Shown: piece by piece, positions 40,329-49,828 of the stretch
Numbering within the stretch: the first letter of the stretch is position 1
Layout: every line of letters starts with the position of its first letter
Assembly (NCBI RefSeq): GCF_002234575.2
Contig: NZ_CP022464.2
Location: 6,200,001 to 6,264,000 of the forward strand
DNA from: Enterocloster bolteae
Lineage (GTDB): Bacteria; Bacillota; Clostridia; Lachnospirales; Lachnospiraceae
Direction of reading: 5' to 3'
Length of the DNA stretch: 64,000 nt
Program-made: the position numbers and the translations under genes
Notes under the pieces: generated by a model
Seen by the model: the letters and a program-made list of their open reading frames with translations, nothing else
Databases searched by the model: none
Told to the model about the DNA's origin: nothing

Positions 40329-41897
40329 TCAAATGCTTCCGCAGACACGGCCGATATTTTCCGTGATGATGGCTGGACCATCCTGTCCCTCCACCTTTAC
40401 ATCCGTAAGAATCAGCTCCTCAATCTGGTTGGCGTAGATTCCCATGCGGCATATATGGGAGCTGCAGCCATCCATCATGGCGGGCTGTCCTTCCCTGGCA
40501 GACGCCGCATAGGTGACACGGACATGATCCATCTCCACCCGTTCAATCCGCTGTTCCGGAAGACCATACATGTAGGCAGCCGCCACATGGCAGTTTTCTG
40601 CCTCTATATCCTTAAAGCACAGGCTCTTAATCAAAGGTGTTCTTTCATCCACCAGAAGCGCCTCCTTTGTACGCACATATTCGCTGTGGCCGTCCGGATC
40701 ACAGAAATAGAAACAGTTGATAACAAAGGGAGTCATCACATGGTCCATGCGGATGTGTTCAAAGACAATCCCGTCCACCACGGCATCCTTTCCCCGGCCC
40801 CTGCGCGTCTTGATGCGCAGTCCCCTGTCCGTGTGCAGGAACATGCAGTCCTTAACGGTCAGGTTTTTTACCCCGCCCGCCATCTCACTTCCGATGGTAA
40901 CAGAGCCATGGCCGTCCCTCATACAGCATCTGCGGATGGATATGTCTTTTGACGGCCGTTTATAGGTGGATCCCATATAGATTTTTCCCGACTTTACGGC
41001 AATACAGTCATCTCCCAGTGAGAAATAGACACCGGCAATCTCCACATCCTGACAGGATTCCGGGTCCAGTCCGTCGGTATTTGGCGAATCCTTGGGATTC
41101 AGCACCTTAAGGTCAAAGAACCTTAGGTGGTCGGAGAAATAGGGATGGATATTCCAGCTGGGGCTGTTCCTCACCGTGATTCCCTGAACCGTCACCTGCC
41201 GGCACCGCTCCAGGAAAATCATCCTGGGGCGGCAGGCCGTGTGTATTACCTTGGGCTCATGCCACCAGTTTCCCTCACTGTCTCCCGCGTTCCCGTCTAT
41301 GGTTCCCTGCCCATAGATAACAGCGCCTTTCACGTTCACGCCGTTTATGATGCCGGTAAACATGGGAAGAGGATTGCCCTCCCATGTGCCCAGATTGTAT
41401 TCGCCCTGCTCGTCATAGCTCTGGATCATTCCCTGGAACACAGGAAAACGGGTCCGGTCCGTATACGCGGACAGCACCGCCCCCTCAGCCAGCTCAATGT
41501 TCACATCATCCTTTAAAAACAGGGAGACAATGCGGTAGGTCCCGGCCGGAATCAGGACCCGGCTCTTTTCAGGGCAGGCCATAATGGCAGCCTGGATAAA
41601 CAGAGTGTCATCCTGAATCCCGTCCCCCTTTGCCCCGAAATCGCGCACATCCAATGTGACGAATTCGCTGTCCGTGGTAAAGGAGGACTTAAGCACAAGT
41701 CCCTCCCCGCTTCTGGCCTCCACCTGATAGCTGGTATCAGGTTTCAGATCATAAATGCTTGTGACAGCATTTCCCGTTTCCCGGATAAACTTCCCGTTCA
41801 GATAGAGGCGGTACATCCGGCTGGTCTCATATGTACCGCCGTCCTCTATCTCCAGTACGGCGCAGCGCGCGTTTTTATAAATCACCTTTAAATCCAT
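40329..41897 (-). CDS. Glycoside hydrolase family 28 (polygalacturonase-type)
   Basis: A 522-residue right-handed beta-helix enzyme. A fibronectin-like N-terminal part (about residues 1-80) precedes the GH28 domain, which starts with FVTLDVRDFGAKGDGIQDDT. Catalytic motifs: NTDGLDPESCQDVEI, the Asp pair in SLGDDCIAVKSGK, GHGSVTIGSEM, and RGLRIKTRRGRG. There is no signal peptide, so it acts in the cytoplasm on imported oligosaccharides such as oligogalacturonides or rhamnogalacturonan fragments. The ABC importer genes are just upstream on the same strand. Confidence 0.92.
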   Translation of the reverse strand: MDLKVIYKNARCAVLEIEDGGTYETSRMYRLYLNGKFIRETGNAVTSIYDLKPDTSYQVEARSGEGLVLKSSFTTDSEFVTLDVRDFGAKGDGIQDDTLFIQAAIMACPEKSRVLIPAGTYRIVSLFLKDDVNIELAEGAVLSAYTDRTRFPVFQGMIQSYDEQGEYNLGTWEGNPLPMFTGIINGVNVKGAVIYGQGTIDGNAGDSEGNWWHEPKVIHTACRPRMIFLERCRQVTVQGITVRNSPSWNIHPYFSDHLRFFDLKVLNPKDSPNTDGLDPESCQDVEIAGVYFSLGDDCIAVKSGKIYMGSTYKRPSKDISIRRCCMRDGHGSVTIGSEMAGGVKNLTVKDCMFLHTDRGLRIKTRRGRGKDAVVDGIVFEHIRMDHVMTPFVINCFYFCDPDGHSEYVRTKEALLVDERTPLIKSLCFKDIEAENCHVAAAYMYGLPEQRIERVEMDHVRVTYAASAREGQPAMMDGCSSHICRMGIYANQIEELILTDVKVEGQDGPAIITENIGRVCGSI

Positions 41898-42011
41898 TGC
41901 CTTATACCTCTTTTCTGTTCTGTCTCTCTGTAGCTGCTGTCAAACCAGGAATGGGGCCCCTCCCAGGAGAGCCCCCATTTCCATCCAGGCCAACCCTGGC
42001 CGTTTTCTATT

Positions 42012-42863
42012 TTAACCCTTAACGCCGCCTGCCGCAATACCATCAATGAAAGAATCCTGTGCACAGAAGAACACAATCAGCGACGGCACAATGGAAATCA
42101 GGGACATGGCCAGGATACGGTTCCACTGGAAGCCAACATCTCCGTCCATGGACATGCGCAGGTATACGGAGTTCGTATATTTCTGCATATCAGCAATATA
42201 AATCAACGGGCCCTGAAAATCGTTGTTGGTCCACATGAACTGAAACAGGGCGCAGGACACCAGAGACGGCTTCAGCATGGGGACAATTACGTACCACAGC
42301 GTTTTTAATGTATTGCAGCCGTCAATCTTGGCAGCTTCCTCCAGCTCCTTGGGCACTCCCCTGAGGAACTGGATCAGCATGAATACAAAGTAGGTATCTG
42401 CTGCAAACAGGGAGGGTACGATCAGAGGAAGGTATGTGTTCACCCATTTCCACTTGTTAAACATAATGTACTGGGGCGCATTAAGAACCACCTGGGGAAG
42501 AAACAGGGTGGACATCAGCAGCGCAAAGAAAATCTTCTTTCCCTTAAAGTCAAACCGCCCGAACCCATAGGCGGCGATAGTGGCGGACACCACGGTGAAA
42601 ATCACCTTGGGAATCACAATTTTATATGTATTAATCAGGGAGGTAATCAGGGATATCTTGCCTCCATAGCTTTTAAAGGCATTGCTGTACCCGTCGAACA
42701 CAGGGTTTTTAGGCAGGAACCATGCACTGGTAAATATCTCGGAATTGGTCTTAAATGTGGCCCCAACCATCCAGATAAGAGGGTATACCATGATAAATCC
42801 CACCAGAATCAGCAGGGTGTAGCGGATTGCCGTGCTGACTTTCCGTTTTGTCTCTCTTGTCAT
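42012..42863 (-). CDS. Carbohydrate ABC transporter permease (MalG/UgpE-like)
   Basis: A 283-residue permease with six membrane segments. The EAA loop (ELEEAAKIDGCNTLKTLWYVIVPMLKPSL) and opening segment are those of the CUT1 second permease. It lies 6 bases after the first permease gene. The importer has no ATPase gene here; CUT1 importers in Firmicutes often share an MsmX-type ATPase encoded elsewhere. Likely substrates are pectin-derived oligosaccharides, judged from the adjoining GH28 and GH88/105 genes. Confidence 0.9.
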   Translation of the reverse strand: MTRETKRKVSTAIRYTLLILVGFIMVYPLIWMVGATFKTNSEIFTSAWFLPKNPVFDGYSNAFKSYGGKISLITSLINTYKIVIPKVIFTVVSATIAAYGFGRFDFKGKKIFFALLMSTLFLPQVVLNAPQYIMFNKWKWVNTYLPLIVPSLFAADTYFVFMLIQFLRGVPKELEEAAKIDGCNTLKTLWYVIVPMLKPSLVSCALFQFMWTNNDFQGPLIYIADMQKYTNSVYLRMSMDGDVGFQWNRILAMSLISIVPSLIVFFCAQDSFIDGIAAGGVKG

Positions 42864-42869
42864 ACGTTC

Positions 42870-43763
42870 CTACCTCCCTTCCTCGTCTGAATAATATACC
42901 CATTTTTTCTGGCTGATGAACGCCACCGCGGTCAGCGTCATGACAATCAGGAACAGGATCCAGGCTTGCGCGCTGGCCATTCCCATCTTATGGCGCAGGA
43001 ACGCATTGTTGTAAATCAGCATGGAAATCAGGGTGGTTGCGCCGTTTGGCCCGCCCTTTGTCACCAGGAACGGGGCATTGAACTCCTGGAATGCCTGGCA
43101 GAGCTGTGTAATCAGGTTATAGAAAATAACCGGTGTGATAAGGGGTACTGTAATCTTAAAAAACTGGGTCCACTTGCCTGCGCCGTCAATGGAGGCAGCC
43201 TCATACAAATCTTCTGACACGCCCTTTAAGGCTGCCAGGAAAATGACCATGGCGGAACCAAACTGCCAGACGCGTAAAAGCACAATCACAAACAATGCGC
43301 TGTTAGCGCCGGCCATCCAGTTAATCTTCGGTCCTCCAAAGAACGTGATTACCGTGTTAATCAGTCCGTCCGTATTGAACACAGCCCTCCAGAGAATGGC
43401 AATGGCGATGGAACCGCCCAGGATGGACGGGATATAATATGCTGTCCTGAAAAAGTTCACGCCCTTCAGCTTGAAGTTGAGAATATATGCGATAAAGAGG
43501 GCAAACGCCAGCTTTAAGGGCACGTCAAATATTGCGTATTTGAATGTCACCACAAATGCCCTGATGATATCCTCATCCGTAAATATCTTCTCGTAGTTCA
43601 GAAGTCCGGTCTTTGTTATTCCGTTGAACAAATCATAGTTGGTAAAGCTGTAGTACAGCGAAGATGCAAATGGATATACCTTGAACAGAAGAAATCCAAC
43701 CAGCCATGGCAGAATGTAAAGCAGGCCGATATTCAACGCCCAGAATCCTTTCTTTTTTTTCAT
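42870..43763 (-). CDS. Carbohydrate ABC transporter permease (MalF/UgpA-like)
   Basis: A 297-residue permease, first of the CUT1 pair, with six membrane segments starting LLYILPWLVGFLLFKVYPF and an EAA loop (DLYEAASIDGAGKWTQFFKITVPLITPVIF). It pairs with the permease at 42012 and the binding protein at 44132. A small gene of unknown function lies between it and the binding protein gene. Confidence 0.9.
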   Translation of the reverse strand: MKKKKGFWALNIGLLYILPWLVGFLLFKVYPFASSLYYSFTNYDLFNGITKTGLLNYEKIFTDEDIIRAFVVTFKYAIFDVPLKLAFALFIAYILNFKLKGVNFFRTAYYIPSILGGSIAIAILWRAVFNTDGLINTVITFFGGPKINWMAGANSALFVIVLLRVWQFGSAMVIFLAALKGVSEDLYEAASIDGAGKWTQFFKITVPLITPVIFYNLITQLCQAFQEFNAPFLVTKGGPNGATTLISMLIYNNAFLRHKMGMASAQAWILFLIVMTLTAVAFISQKKWVYYSDEEGR

Positions 43764-43782
43764 ACGGTTACCTCCAAACCTG

Positions 43783-44079
43783 TTAATCTAAATAGCGCTC
43801 ATACTTCTCCCTGAGCAGCGTACCTGTGCTGCACCCCTTTTGGATCATGTATGCAAGCTGCTCCTGCGGGCCCGGATTCCCTCCTGCCAGCATTTCCTTT
43901 AATCTCATGCGGAATATGTCCTGAAGCGCCCTGTAATGCTCGTATATTTCCGGGGACATCTGTTCTATGGTATCTATCAGCAGGACCATCTGGTCCATGC
44001 CGGGCGTTTTCAAAGTCTTAAAATATGTAACAATGCTGTCGTAATTTTCCCTGTGCTTTACTGCTTTCCTAACATCCAT
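43783..44079 (-). CDS. Small uncharacterised helical protein in the sugar importer operon
   Basis: A 98-residue protein I do not recognise. It starts at the ATG at 44079, which has GGCAGG 8 bases upstream; the ATG five codons earlier has no site. The sequence is charged and looks all helical (VKHRENYDSIVTYFKTLKT, EQMSPEIYEHYRALQDIFRMRLKEML, YMIQKGCSTGTLLREKYERYL), with no signal peptide or membrane segment. It lies 52 bases after the binding protein gene and 19 bases before the first permease gene, so it is almost surely translated with the importer. It could be a small regulator or assembly factor; that is a guess. Confidence 0.7.
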   Translation of the reverse strand: MDVRKAVKHRENYDSIVTYFKTLKTPGMDQMVLLIDTIEQMSPEIYEHYRALQDIFRMRLKEMLAGGNPGPQEQLAYMIQKGCSTGTLLREKYERYLD

Positions 44080-44131
44080 TCTATTTCCTGCCATCTAAAA
44101 ACCAATAACTGTCCTGAATCCCATCTGAAAA

Positions 44132-45481
44132 TCAGAAATTATAGCAGTCGTCAATACCCTTCATCAAATCCTCTGCTGCTTCGGCGGAGGTGATGTCGCC
44201 TGCGCTCAGCTTTCCAAATACCTTATAATATACACCGTCCGGATTGGCCTTCAGGTCATTATGCTCAAACATGGGGTCCAGAGGGAATTTGGAGTAGGCC
44301 AGAACCTTTGCATTGGCCTCCATAACCAGCTTATCACCGATTCCCTTTTCCTCCAGAATCTTTACACCCTCTGCGGAGCATGGAATGCCGCGCTCAGTGC
44401 CGCAGATTTCAATTGCCTCATCATCATTTAATAAGTAATTAACCAGCATGGCTGCTTCCTTTGGATGCGCTGAATTTGCGGATACTGCCAGCGCCATGGA
44501 AATCTTGGTAAAGCCGCCGTCGTAATCACCAAATTTAAGGAAGTCCCCGATAACCAGCTCCTGGCCCGGCTTTGTGGTACTCTCCGCGATTGCCTTCTGG
44601 ACCTTGGAAACTGCGGAGTCCCACTCAAATACGCCAGCGTATTTGCCGTCGATTACTTTTGCGTTCTTATCTAAGGAATCGGCCATATCACCCTGAAGCG
44701 TGGCAATGGTAGGAATCACATGGGCCTCCTCCAGCTTTGTCATGAAGTCCATGCCTGCCTGAATCTCCTGGGCTGTGTACTGAAGCTCACCGTTCTCAAC
44801 CCACGGTTTGCCGTATACACTCTCCAGATAGTATACCAGGAAGATGGCCCTGTCGTATTCCATCATAGCCAGAGGGTAATAATCTTCATTGTAAGCCTTA
44901 AACTTGGCCCCCGCCTCCAGAAGGGAAGCTTCATCCGTAGGAATCTCACATCCAACCTCATCAAAGGTAGTCTTATTCCAGTAGAACAGACGTCCTGTCA
45001 GGGCAACCGGAACCGCCATCAGCTTGCCGTCTGCCTTGCACTGGTCCAGGCTGTCCTGGGAAAACTGGGTCAGGTCCAGGACATCGCTGTAATCCTCCAG
45101 ATTTGCAAAGTTGGTCCCGTTGCCGCTGTAGGATGTAATCCAGTTCCAGTTAATCTGCATGACGTCGGCCGCATTGCCTCCCTGAATGGCAAGAGACTGC
45201 TTCTCTTCCCATCCGGTCCAGGCGCCGTACTCGCATTCCACCTTAATATCAGGGTACTTTGCCATAAATGCGTCCACCGCCTTCTCAGTTGCCTCATGTC
45301 TGGAGTCACCGCCCCACCAGCAGAACTTGATGGTCACGTCCCCGGTGCCGCTCCCGGCTTCCTTGCCGTCTGCCTGCGCTGCCGTGGTGGTCCCGCTCCC
45401 GCCTGAGCAGGCTGTCAGTGAAAATGCCATTACAGATGCCAGGGCCAGGGACACTGCTTTTTTCAGGTTTTTCTTCATCAT
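44132..45481 (-). CDS. Sugar ABC transporter substrate-binding lipoprotein
   Basis: A 449-residue CUT1 binding protein. The signal peptide ends in the lipobox SLTAC. The mature part opens VTIKFCWWGGDSRHEATEKAVDAFMAKYPDIKVECEY, a hallmark of extracellular solute-binding family 1. It is the first gene of the minus-strand importer operon (binding protein, small protein, two permeases, GH28). It faces the divergent GH88/105 gene across a 442-base regulatory region. The ligand is probably an oligosaccharide from pectin; the sequence does not prove this. Confidence 0.92.
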   Translation of the reverse strand: MMKKNLKKAVSLALASVMAFSLTACSGGSGTTTAAQADGKEAGSGTGDVTIKFCWWGGDSRHEATEKAVDAFMAKYPDIKVECEYGAWTGWEEKQSLAIQGGNAADVMQINWNWITSYSGNGTNFANLEDYSDVLDLTQFSQDSLDQCKADGKLMAVPVALTGRLFYWNKTTFDEVGCEIPTDEASLLEAGAKFKAYNEDYYPLAMMEYDRAIFLVYYLESVYGKPWVENGELQYTAQEIQAGMDFMTKLEEAHVIPTIATLQGDMADSLDKNAKVIDGKYAGVFEWDSAVSKVQKAIAESTTKPGQELVIGDFLKFGDYDGGFTKISMALAVSANSAHPKEAAMLVNYLLNDDEAIEICGTERGIPCSAEGVKILEEKGIGDKLVMEANAKVLAYSKFPLDPMFEHNDLKANPDGVYYKVFGKLSAGDITSAEAAEDLMKGIDDCYNF

Positions 45482-45923
45482 TTCTCTCCCTCTCTTTTCA
45501 TCGCCTTCGCATGTATGTTTGCAAAGGTTTGCATCATTATTTTAAAAATTATGCATATCTGCCATTTGTAAGTAATTACATTTAGTTCATTTTAAGCAAA
45601 CATGCATCGTTTTTCTTTGTGTTTCCATAGTAGCACTATTTATATCGTATGTCAATTGTCTGATTCGTATAGTTTTTTAACATTTTTTTGTTTAATATAC
45701 CCAATTCTTTTTCTGCTTTTTTTATGTTAAGATGAATTCAAGATTAAAAAAATGGATTTTAAGGATTTAAAAGACATAATACACTTAATTTATAGTTATA
45801 TCCCGGATTTAATTGAGCTAAATTACCGCTGTTTTGTCTGCAAACGTTTACGCTTCCATTTTTTTACAAGGACGCCTTACATCAGGCTTCGTGTACATAT
45901 ATGTATAAAGGAGAGTTAAGATT
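45482..45923. promoter_or_regulatory. Divergent regulatory region with LacI/cre-type sites
   Basis: AT-rich 442-base gap between the importer operon and the GH88/105 gene. Two LacI-type candidates: a near-palindrome with two TTTGCA half-sites (45517-45534) and TGCAAACGTTTACG (45839-45852), which fits the CcpA/LacI consensus TGNAANCGNWWNCA at all but the last position. No coding frame is convincing here. Confidence 0.55.
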
Positions 45924-47054
45924 ATGAAAATACTGGACCGTTACATCGACCAGCTGATTGAACAGAGCACCCCTGAGTGCCCTGTATGGAACATCGAAAA
46001 AATCCGGGAGGGTTCAAAATCCACCTGGAACTATATTGACGGCTGCATGATTAAGGCCATCATCGAACTCTTCCTTATAACCAGAAACCACCGGTACCTG
46101 GACTTTGCGGACGCCTTCACCGGCCGCTTTGTGAGAGAGGACGGCTCCATTGAGTCCTATGACCCAAAGGAGTATAACCTGGATCATGTAAATGCCGGCA
46201 AAACCCTGTTCGATCTTTACAAGCTGACCGGAAAAGAAAAATACAGAAGAGCTATGGATACTGTATACAGCCAGTTGAAGGAACAGCCCCGCACATCCAC
46301 AGGAAACTTCTGGCATAAGAAAATTTATCCCCACCAGATATGGCTGGATGGGTTGTACATGGCCCAGCCTTTCTATATGCAGTACGAGGCAGAGTATAAC
46401 GGATGTAAAAACTGCGAAGATTCGTACCAGCAGTTCCTTCAGGTATACGGGCGGATGAGAGATCCCCTCAACGGGCTCTACTACCATGCTTACGATGACT
46501 CACGCCAGATGTTCTGGTGCGACAAGGTGACCGGACTGTCGGAGAACTTCTGGCTCAGGGCTATGGGCTGGTATGCCATGGCGCTGATTGACACCATGGA
46601 AGTCATGCCCGAATCCATGGCCTGCCAGAAGGCGCGGCTGAACGCCATCTATAAGGAACTGATTGATGCCATGCTTCCCTACCAGGACCAGGCCACCGGC
46701 ATGTGGTACCAGGTGGTGAACCGGGGCGGAATTGCTCCCAACTACCTGGAGGAATCCGGTTCCGCCATATTTGCCTATGCCATCATGAAAAGCGTACGGC
46801 TCCATTACCTTCCCGAGGAATATTTTAAATACGGCCAAAAGGCATTTGACGGCATATGCAGCACATACCTCTCCGAAAAAGACGGCAGTCTCCAGCTGGG
46901 CGGCATCTGCCTGGTTGCCGGGCTGGGCAACACGGACATGCGGGAGGGCACTTTTGAATATTATATGAGAGAGCCGGTGGTTGAAAACGAAGCAAAGGGA
47001 ATCGCCCCCCTTATCCTGGCTTACATCGAAACCATGTTCCGCTGCCAGTCATAA
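45924..47054 (+). CDS. Unsaturated glucuronyl / rhamnogalacturonyl hydrolase (GH88/GH105)
   Basis: A 376-residue enzyme of the (alpha/alpha)6-barrel YteR/YesR type, which removes the unsaturated uronic acid left by pectate or rhamnogalacturonan lyases. Recognisable segments are WNYIDGCMIKAIIELFLITRNHRYLDFAD, QIWLDGLYMAQPFYMQYE, LSENFWLRAMGWYAMALIDTMEV and EESGSAIFAYAI. The catalytic Asp lies in the QIWLDGLYM motif. There is no signal peptide. AAAGGAG precedes the ATG. It is the first gene on the plus side of the pectin locus. Confidence 0.9.
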   Translation: MKILDRYIDQLIEQSTPECPVWNIEKIREGSKSTWNYIDGCMIKAIIELFLITRNHRYLDFADAFTGRFVREDGSIESYDPKEYNLDHVNAGKTLFDLYKLTGKEKYRRAMDTVYSQLKEQPRTSTGNFWHKKIYPHQIWLDGLYMAQPFYMQYEAEYNGCKNCEDSYQQFLQVYGRMRDPLNGLYYHAYDDSRQMFWCDKVTGLSENFWLRAMGWYAMALIDTMEVMPESMACQKARLNAIYKELIDAMLPYQDQATGMWYQVVNRGGIAPNYLEESGSAIFAYAIMKSVRLHYLPEEYFKYGQKAFDGICSTYLSEKDGSLQLGGICLVAGLGNTDMREGTFEYYMREPVVENEAKGIAPLILAYIETMFRCQS

Positions 47055-47149
47055 GGCAGCAGTATAGAGCAGAGGCATAGTACCGCAGCAAAAAGCAGCG
47101 GTGCAAAGCAGCTGCACAAAACAGGCGGCAAAAATGATTGAACCCATAC

Positions 47150-47187
47150 GCTGTTTTCAGTATAATAATACTGGAAACAGCTTTTTT
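47150..47187 (+). terminator. Terminator after the GH88/105 gene
   Basis: GCTGTTTTCAGTA (47150-47162) pairs with TACTGGAAACAGC (47169-47181) with one mismatch, followed by six T. It lies between the hydrolase and esterase genes, so they may be partly uncoupled. Confidence 0.75.
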
Positions 47188-47224
47188 GCACATTTCCCCC
47201 TCTTGTTTCCGGAAAGGCGAGAAC

Positions 47225-48073
47225 ATGAATATAAAACACTTCAATATTATGGTTACGGACCAGGAATGCGGACATGCAAGGGAATCCGGAAATCCGGCGG
47301 ACCTGACTGCTTATCTGTTGGATCGCCTGCCCCATAAGCCGGAGCTTCTCCGCCCGGCTGTGGTCCTGTGCCCGGGAGGCGGATACGGCTTTGTGTCCCC
47401 CAGGGAAGACCAGCCTGTGGCCATGGAATTTCTGGCAGCTGGATGCCAGGTCTTTTCCCTGCACTACAGCGTTGCCCCGGAAACCTTTCCCGTGGCCCTT
47501 ATGGAACTGGCCAAAGCCGTGGCGCTTGTGAAAAGCCATGCCTGTGAATGGAACATTGATACAGAACGGATTATGGTATGCGGTTTTTCTGCAGGAGGCC
47601 ATTTAGCCGCCTGCCTGGGCATGATGTGGAACCGGGACTTCCTCTACGGCCCCCTGAATATGGCCCCCGAGGACATACAGCCAAAGGGAATGATTCTATG
47701 CTATCCGGTTATCACCTCCGGCGAATTTGGACATAAACGCTCCTTTGAACAGCTTTTGGGAGGCAAGGCCGGCGATCCCAGACTCAGGGAACTGGTTGCC
47801 CTGGAACTTCAGGCAGGACCGCACACACCCAGAACCTTCCTGTGGCACACCTGGACCGACCAGTCCGTGCCTGTTGAAAACTCTCTGCTGCTGGCCCAGG
47901 CCCTGAAAAAGGCCGGCGTAAGCCTGGAAATGCACATTTATCCCAGCGGACGCCACGGACTGTCCCTGGCTACGGAGGAGGTTTCCGACAGCACCGGAGA
48001 CTGCCTTGTGCCTCACTGTCAGGGCTGGATGGAACTGGTAAAAGAATGGATAAAAGAAAAGGACAGGGAATGA
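47225..48073 (+). CDS. Alpha/beta hydrolase (acetyl esterase-like)
   Basis: A 282-residue esterase. CPGGGYGFVS is the oxyanion-hole HGG-type region, the nucleophile Ser is in GFSAGGHLA, and the Asp and His are in TWTDQSVPV and GRHGLSL. This resembles BD-FAE/Axe-type cytoplasmic acetyl esterases that deacetylate oligosaccharides. The start at 47225 has GGAAAGG upstream; the longer frame would begin inside the terminator hairpin. The DeoR regulator starts 1 base after its stop. Removal of acetyl groups from pectin fragments is the likely role from context. Confidence 0.82.
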   Translation: MNIKHFNIMVTDQECGHARESGNPADLTAYLLDRLPHKPELLRPAVVLCPGGGYGFVSPREDQPVAMEFLAAGCQVFSLHYSVAPETFPVALMELAKAVALVKSHACEWNIDTERIMVCGFSAGGHLAACLGMMWNRDFLYGPLNMAPEDIQPKGMILCYPVITSGEFGHKRSFEQLLGGKAGDPRLRELVALELQAGPHTPRTFLWHTWTDQSVPVENSLLLAQALKKAGVSLEMHIYPSGRHGLSLATEEVSDSTGDCLVPHCQGWMELVKEWIKEKDRE

Positions 48074-48074
48074 T

Positions 48075-48824
48075 ATGTTAAAAGAAGAACGGCAGGCATT
48101 AATCTTAAATAAGCTTCACTCCTCCGGCAAGGTAGTGGTCAGCAGACTGGCAGTGGAGCTGAATGTATCCGAGGATACCATCCGCCGCGATCTGCTGGAT
48201 CTGGACCAGAAGGGGCAGGTCAAGCGTGTGTTCGGAGGAGCCATTCCCATGGAGCGCCCGGTCATCAATTTTTTTGACCGAGAGACAACGGATGTGGAAT
48301 TAAAGCAGCGCCTGGCGCTGAAGGCACTGGACTTTCTGGAGAAGGACCAGCTGGTGGCCATTGACGGCAGCAGCACGAACCTTCAGTTTGCCAAGAACAT
48401 TCCAAACGGCCTTAAGCTGACCGTGCTGACCAACAGCTATTCCATTGCCCACGCCTGTTCCATGAAGGACCAGGTGGATGTAATCGTCCTGGGAGGACGG
48501 CTGTTAAAGGAATCCATGACCAATGTGGGCGAAACCGCGGCCAGCCAGGCAGCGCTCTACCACCCGGATCTTTGCTTTATGGGCGTATATGCCATCCATC
48601 CTGAATACGGCATGACCATCCCCTACCCGGATGAGGTCAGCATAAAGAGACAGCTGATTCAGTCCTCCCGAAGGGTCATTGCCCTGGTAAATCCCATAAA
48701 GCTGAATACTGTATCCAGATACCATGTGTGCGGCATAGAGGCGTTTACCACATTAATCACGGACAACGGCGTATCCGGCGAGATGGCTGTGGACTACCGG
48801 AACAAAGGACTGGACTTTTTATAG
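48075..48824 (+). CDS. DeoR-family transcriptional regulator
   Basis: A 249-residue regulator. The helix-turn-helix (VVSRLAVELNVSEDTIRRDLLDLDQKGQVKRVFGGA) is of the DeoR type. The C-terminal sugar-phosphate sensor domain is present, including AIDGSSTNLQFAKNIP and VIVLGGRLLKESMTNVG. It follows the esterase with virtually no gap, so it belongs to that transcript. It probably senses a phosphorylated intermediate of uronate or rhamnose breakdown. Confidence 0.9.
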   Translation: MLKEERQALILNKLHSSGKVVVSRLAVELNVSEDTIRRDLLDLDQKGQVKRVFGGAIPMERPVINFFDRETTDVELKQRLALKALDFLEKDQLVAIDGSSTNLQFAKNIPNGLKLTVLTNSYSIAHACSMKDQVDVIVLGGRLLKESMTNVGETAASQAALYHPDLCFMGVYAIHPEYGMTIPYPDEVSIKRQLIQSSRRVIALVNPIKLNTVSRYHVCGIEAFTTLITDNGVSGEMAVDYRNKGLDFL

Positions 48825-48956
48825 CCAGCGGGCATTTCATATCACCCATTGCGATTTTTTGCGGTACTTTTGCGGTATTTCATTTATACTCCGGCAGCTT
48901 TCCGTGTGCATTCTAATAAAAATCGCATATTAACGCACGTTTTTGCAATAATTTGC

Positions 48957-48984
48957 TTGACACAGCATGTATATGCGCTATAAT
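48957..48984 (+). promoter_or_regulatory. Promoter of the transaldolase-family gene
   Basis: TTGACA (48957-48962), a 16-base spacer and TATAAT (48979-48984) give a perfect sigma-A promoter. A small GC hairpin (GGGCAGG and CCTGTCCC) lies in the leader near 49008. Confidence 0.85.
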
Positions 48985-49050
48985 ACACTTAGAGATAAAA
49001 AGGAAGCGGGCAGGCGAGCCTGTCCCACACATTTTAGGAGGGTATTTACT

Positions 49051-49704
49051 ATGAAATTTTTTGTGGACACAGCGAATGTTGAGGATATCAAAAAAGCGAA
49101 TGATATGGGTGTTATCTGCGGCGTTACCACCAATCCGTCCCTGATTGCAAAAGAGGGAAGGAACTTTGCCGAAGTCATCAAGGAAATCACCGACATCGTG
49201 GACGGACCTATCAGCGGCGAGGTTAAGGCTACCACCGTTGACGCAGAGGGCATGATTAAGGAAGGCCGTGAGATTGCAGCCATCCATCCCAACATGGTAG
49301 TTAAAATTCCTATGACAGTAGAAGGATTAAAGGCAGTTAAGGTGCTTCACGCAGAAGGTATCAAGACCAACGTTACCCTGGTATTCACATCCGCACAGGC
49401 TCTCTTAGCCGCACGGGCAGGCGCATCCTACGTATCCCCATTCCTTGGACGCCTGGATGACATCTCCATGCCGGGTATTGACCTGATTTACGACATCACC
49501 GAGATTTTCCAGATGCACAACATTGAGACTGAAATCATTGCTGCCAGCGTACGCAACCCGATTCACGTAATCGACTGCGCCAAGGCCGGCGCCGATATTG
49601 CAACCGTTCCTTACAAGGTACTGGAGCAGATGACAAAGCATCCGCTCACCGACCAGGGCATTGCCAAATTCCAGGCTGATTATAAGGCTGTGTTTGGGGA
49701 ATAA
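49051..49704 (+). CDS. Transaldolase-family protein (fructose-6-phosphate aldolase type)
   Basis: A 217-residue short transaldolase. It begins MKFFVDTANVEDIKKANDMGVICGVTTNPSLIAKEGR, contains the Schiff-base Lys in MVVKIPMT, and has YVSPFLGRLDD. Proteins of this length act as fructose-6-phosphate aldolase or as true transaldolase in Gram-positive bacteria. AGGAGGG lies just before ATG 49051; the frame extending to 48967 would start inside the leader. It has its own strong promoter, so it may be a housekeeping pentose phosphate gene. Confidence 0.93.
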   Translation: MKFFVDTANVEDIKKANDMGVICGVTTNPSLIAKEGRNFAEVIKEITDIVDGPISGEVKATTVDAEGMIKEGREIAAIHPNMVVKIPMTVEGLKAVKVLHAEGIKTNVTLVFTSAQALLAARAGASYVSPFLGRLDDISMPGIDLIYDITEIFQMHNIETEIIAASVRNPIHVIDCAKAGADIATVPYKVLEQMTKHPLTDQGIAKFQADYKAVFGE

Positions 49705-49796
49705 GGAACCGATGTGAGGTTACCATATCAGCATTGTTAATATCGTATATCTAAAAAATGGCATGCCGGGATTGACGGCATACCCATAGTAATAAA

Positions 49797-49828
49797 GGGC
49801 CGCATTGTTGTCTTGGATGCGGCCCTTC
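49797..49828. terminator. Terminator between the transaldolase and DeoR genes
   Basis: GGGCCGCAT (49797-49805) pairs perfectly with ATGCGGCCC (49817-49825). The flanking T and A runs are short, and the genes converge here. Confidence 0.7.
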
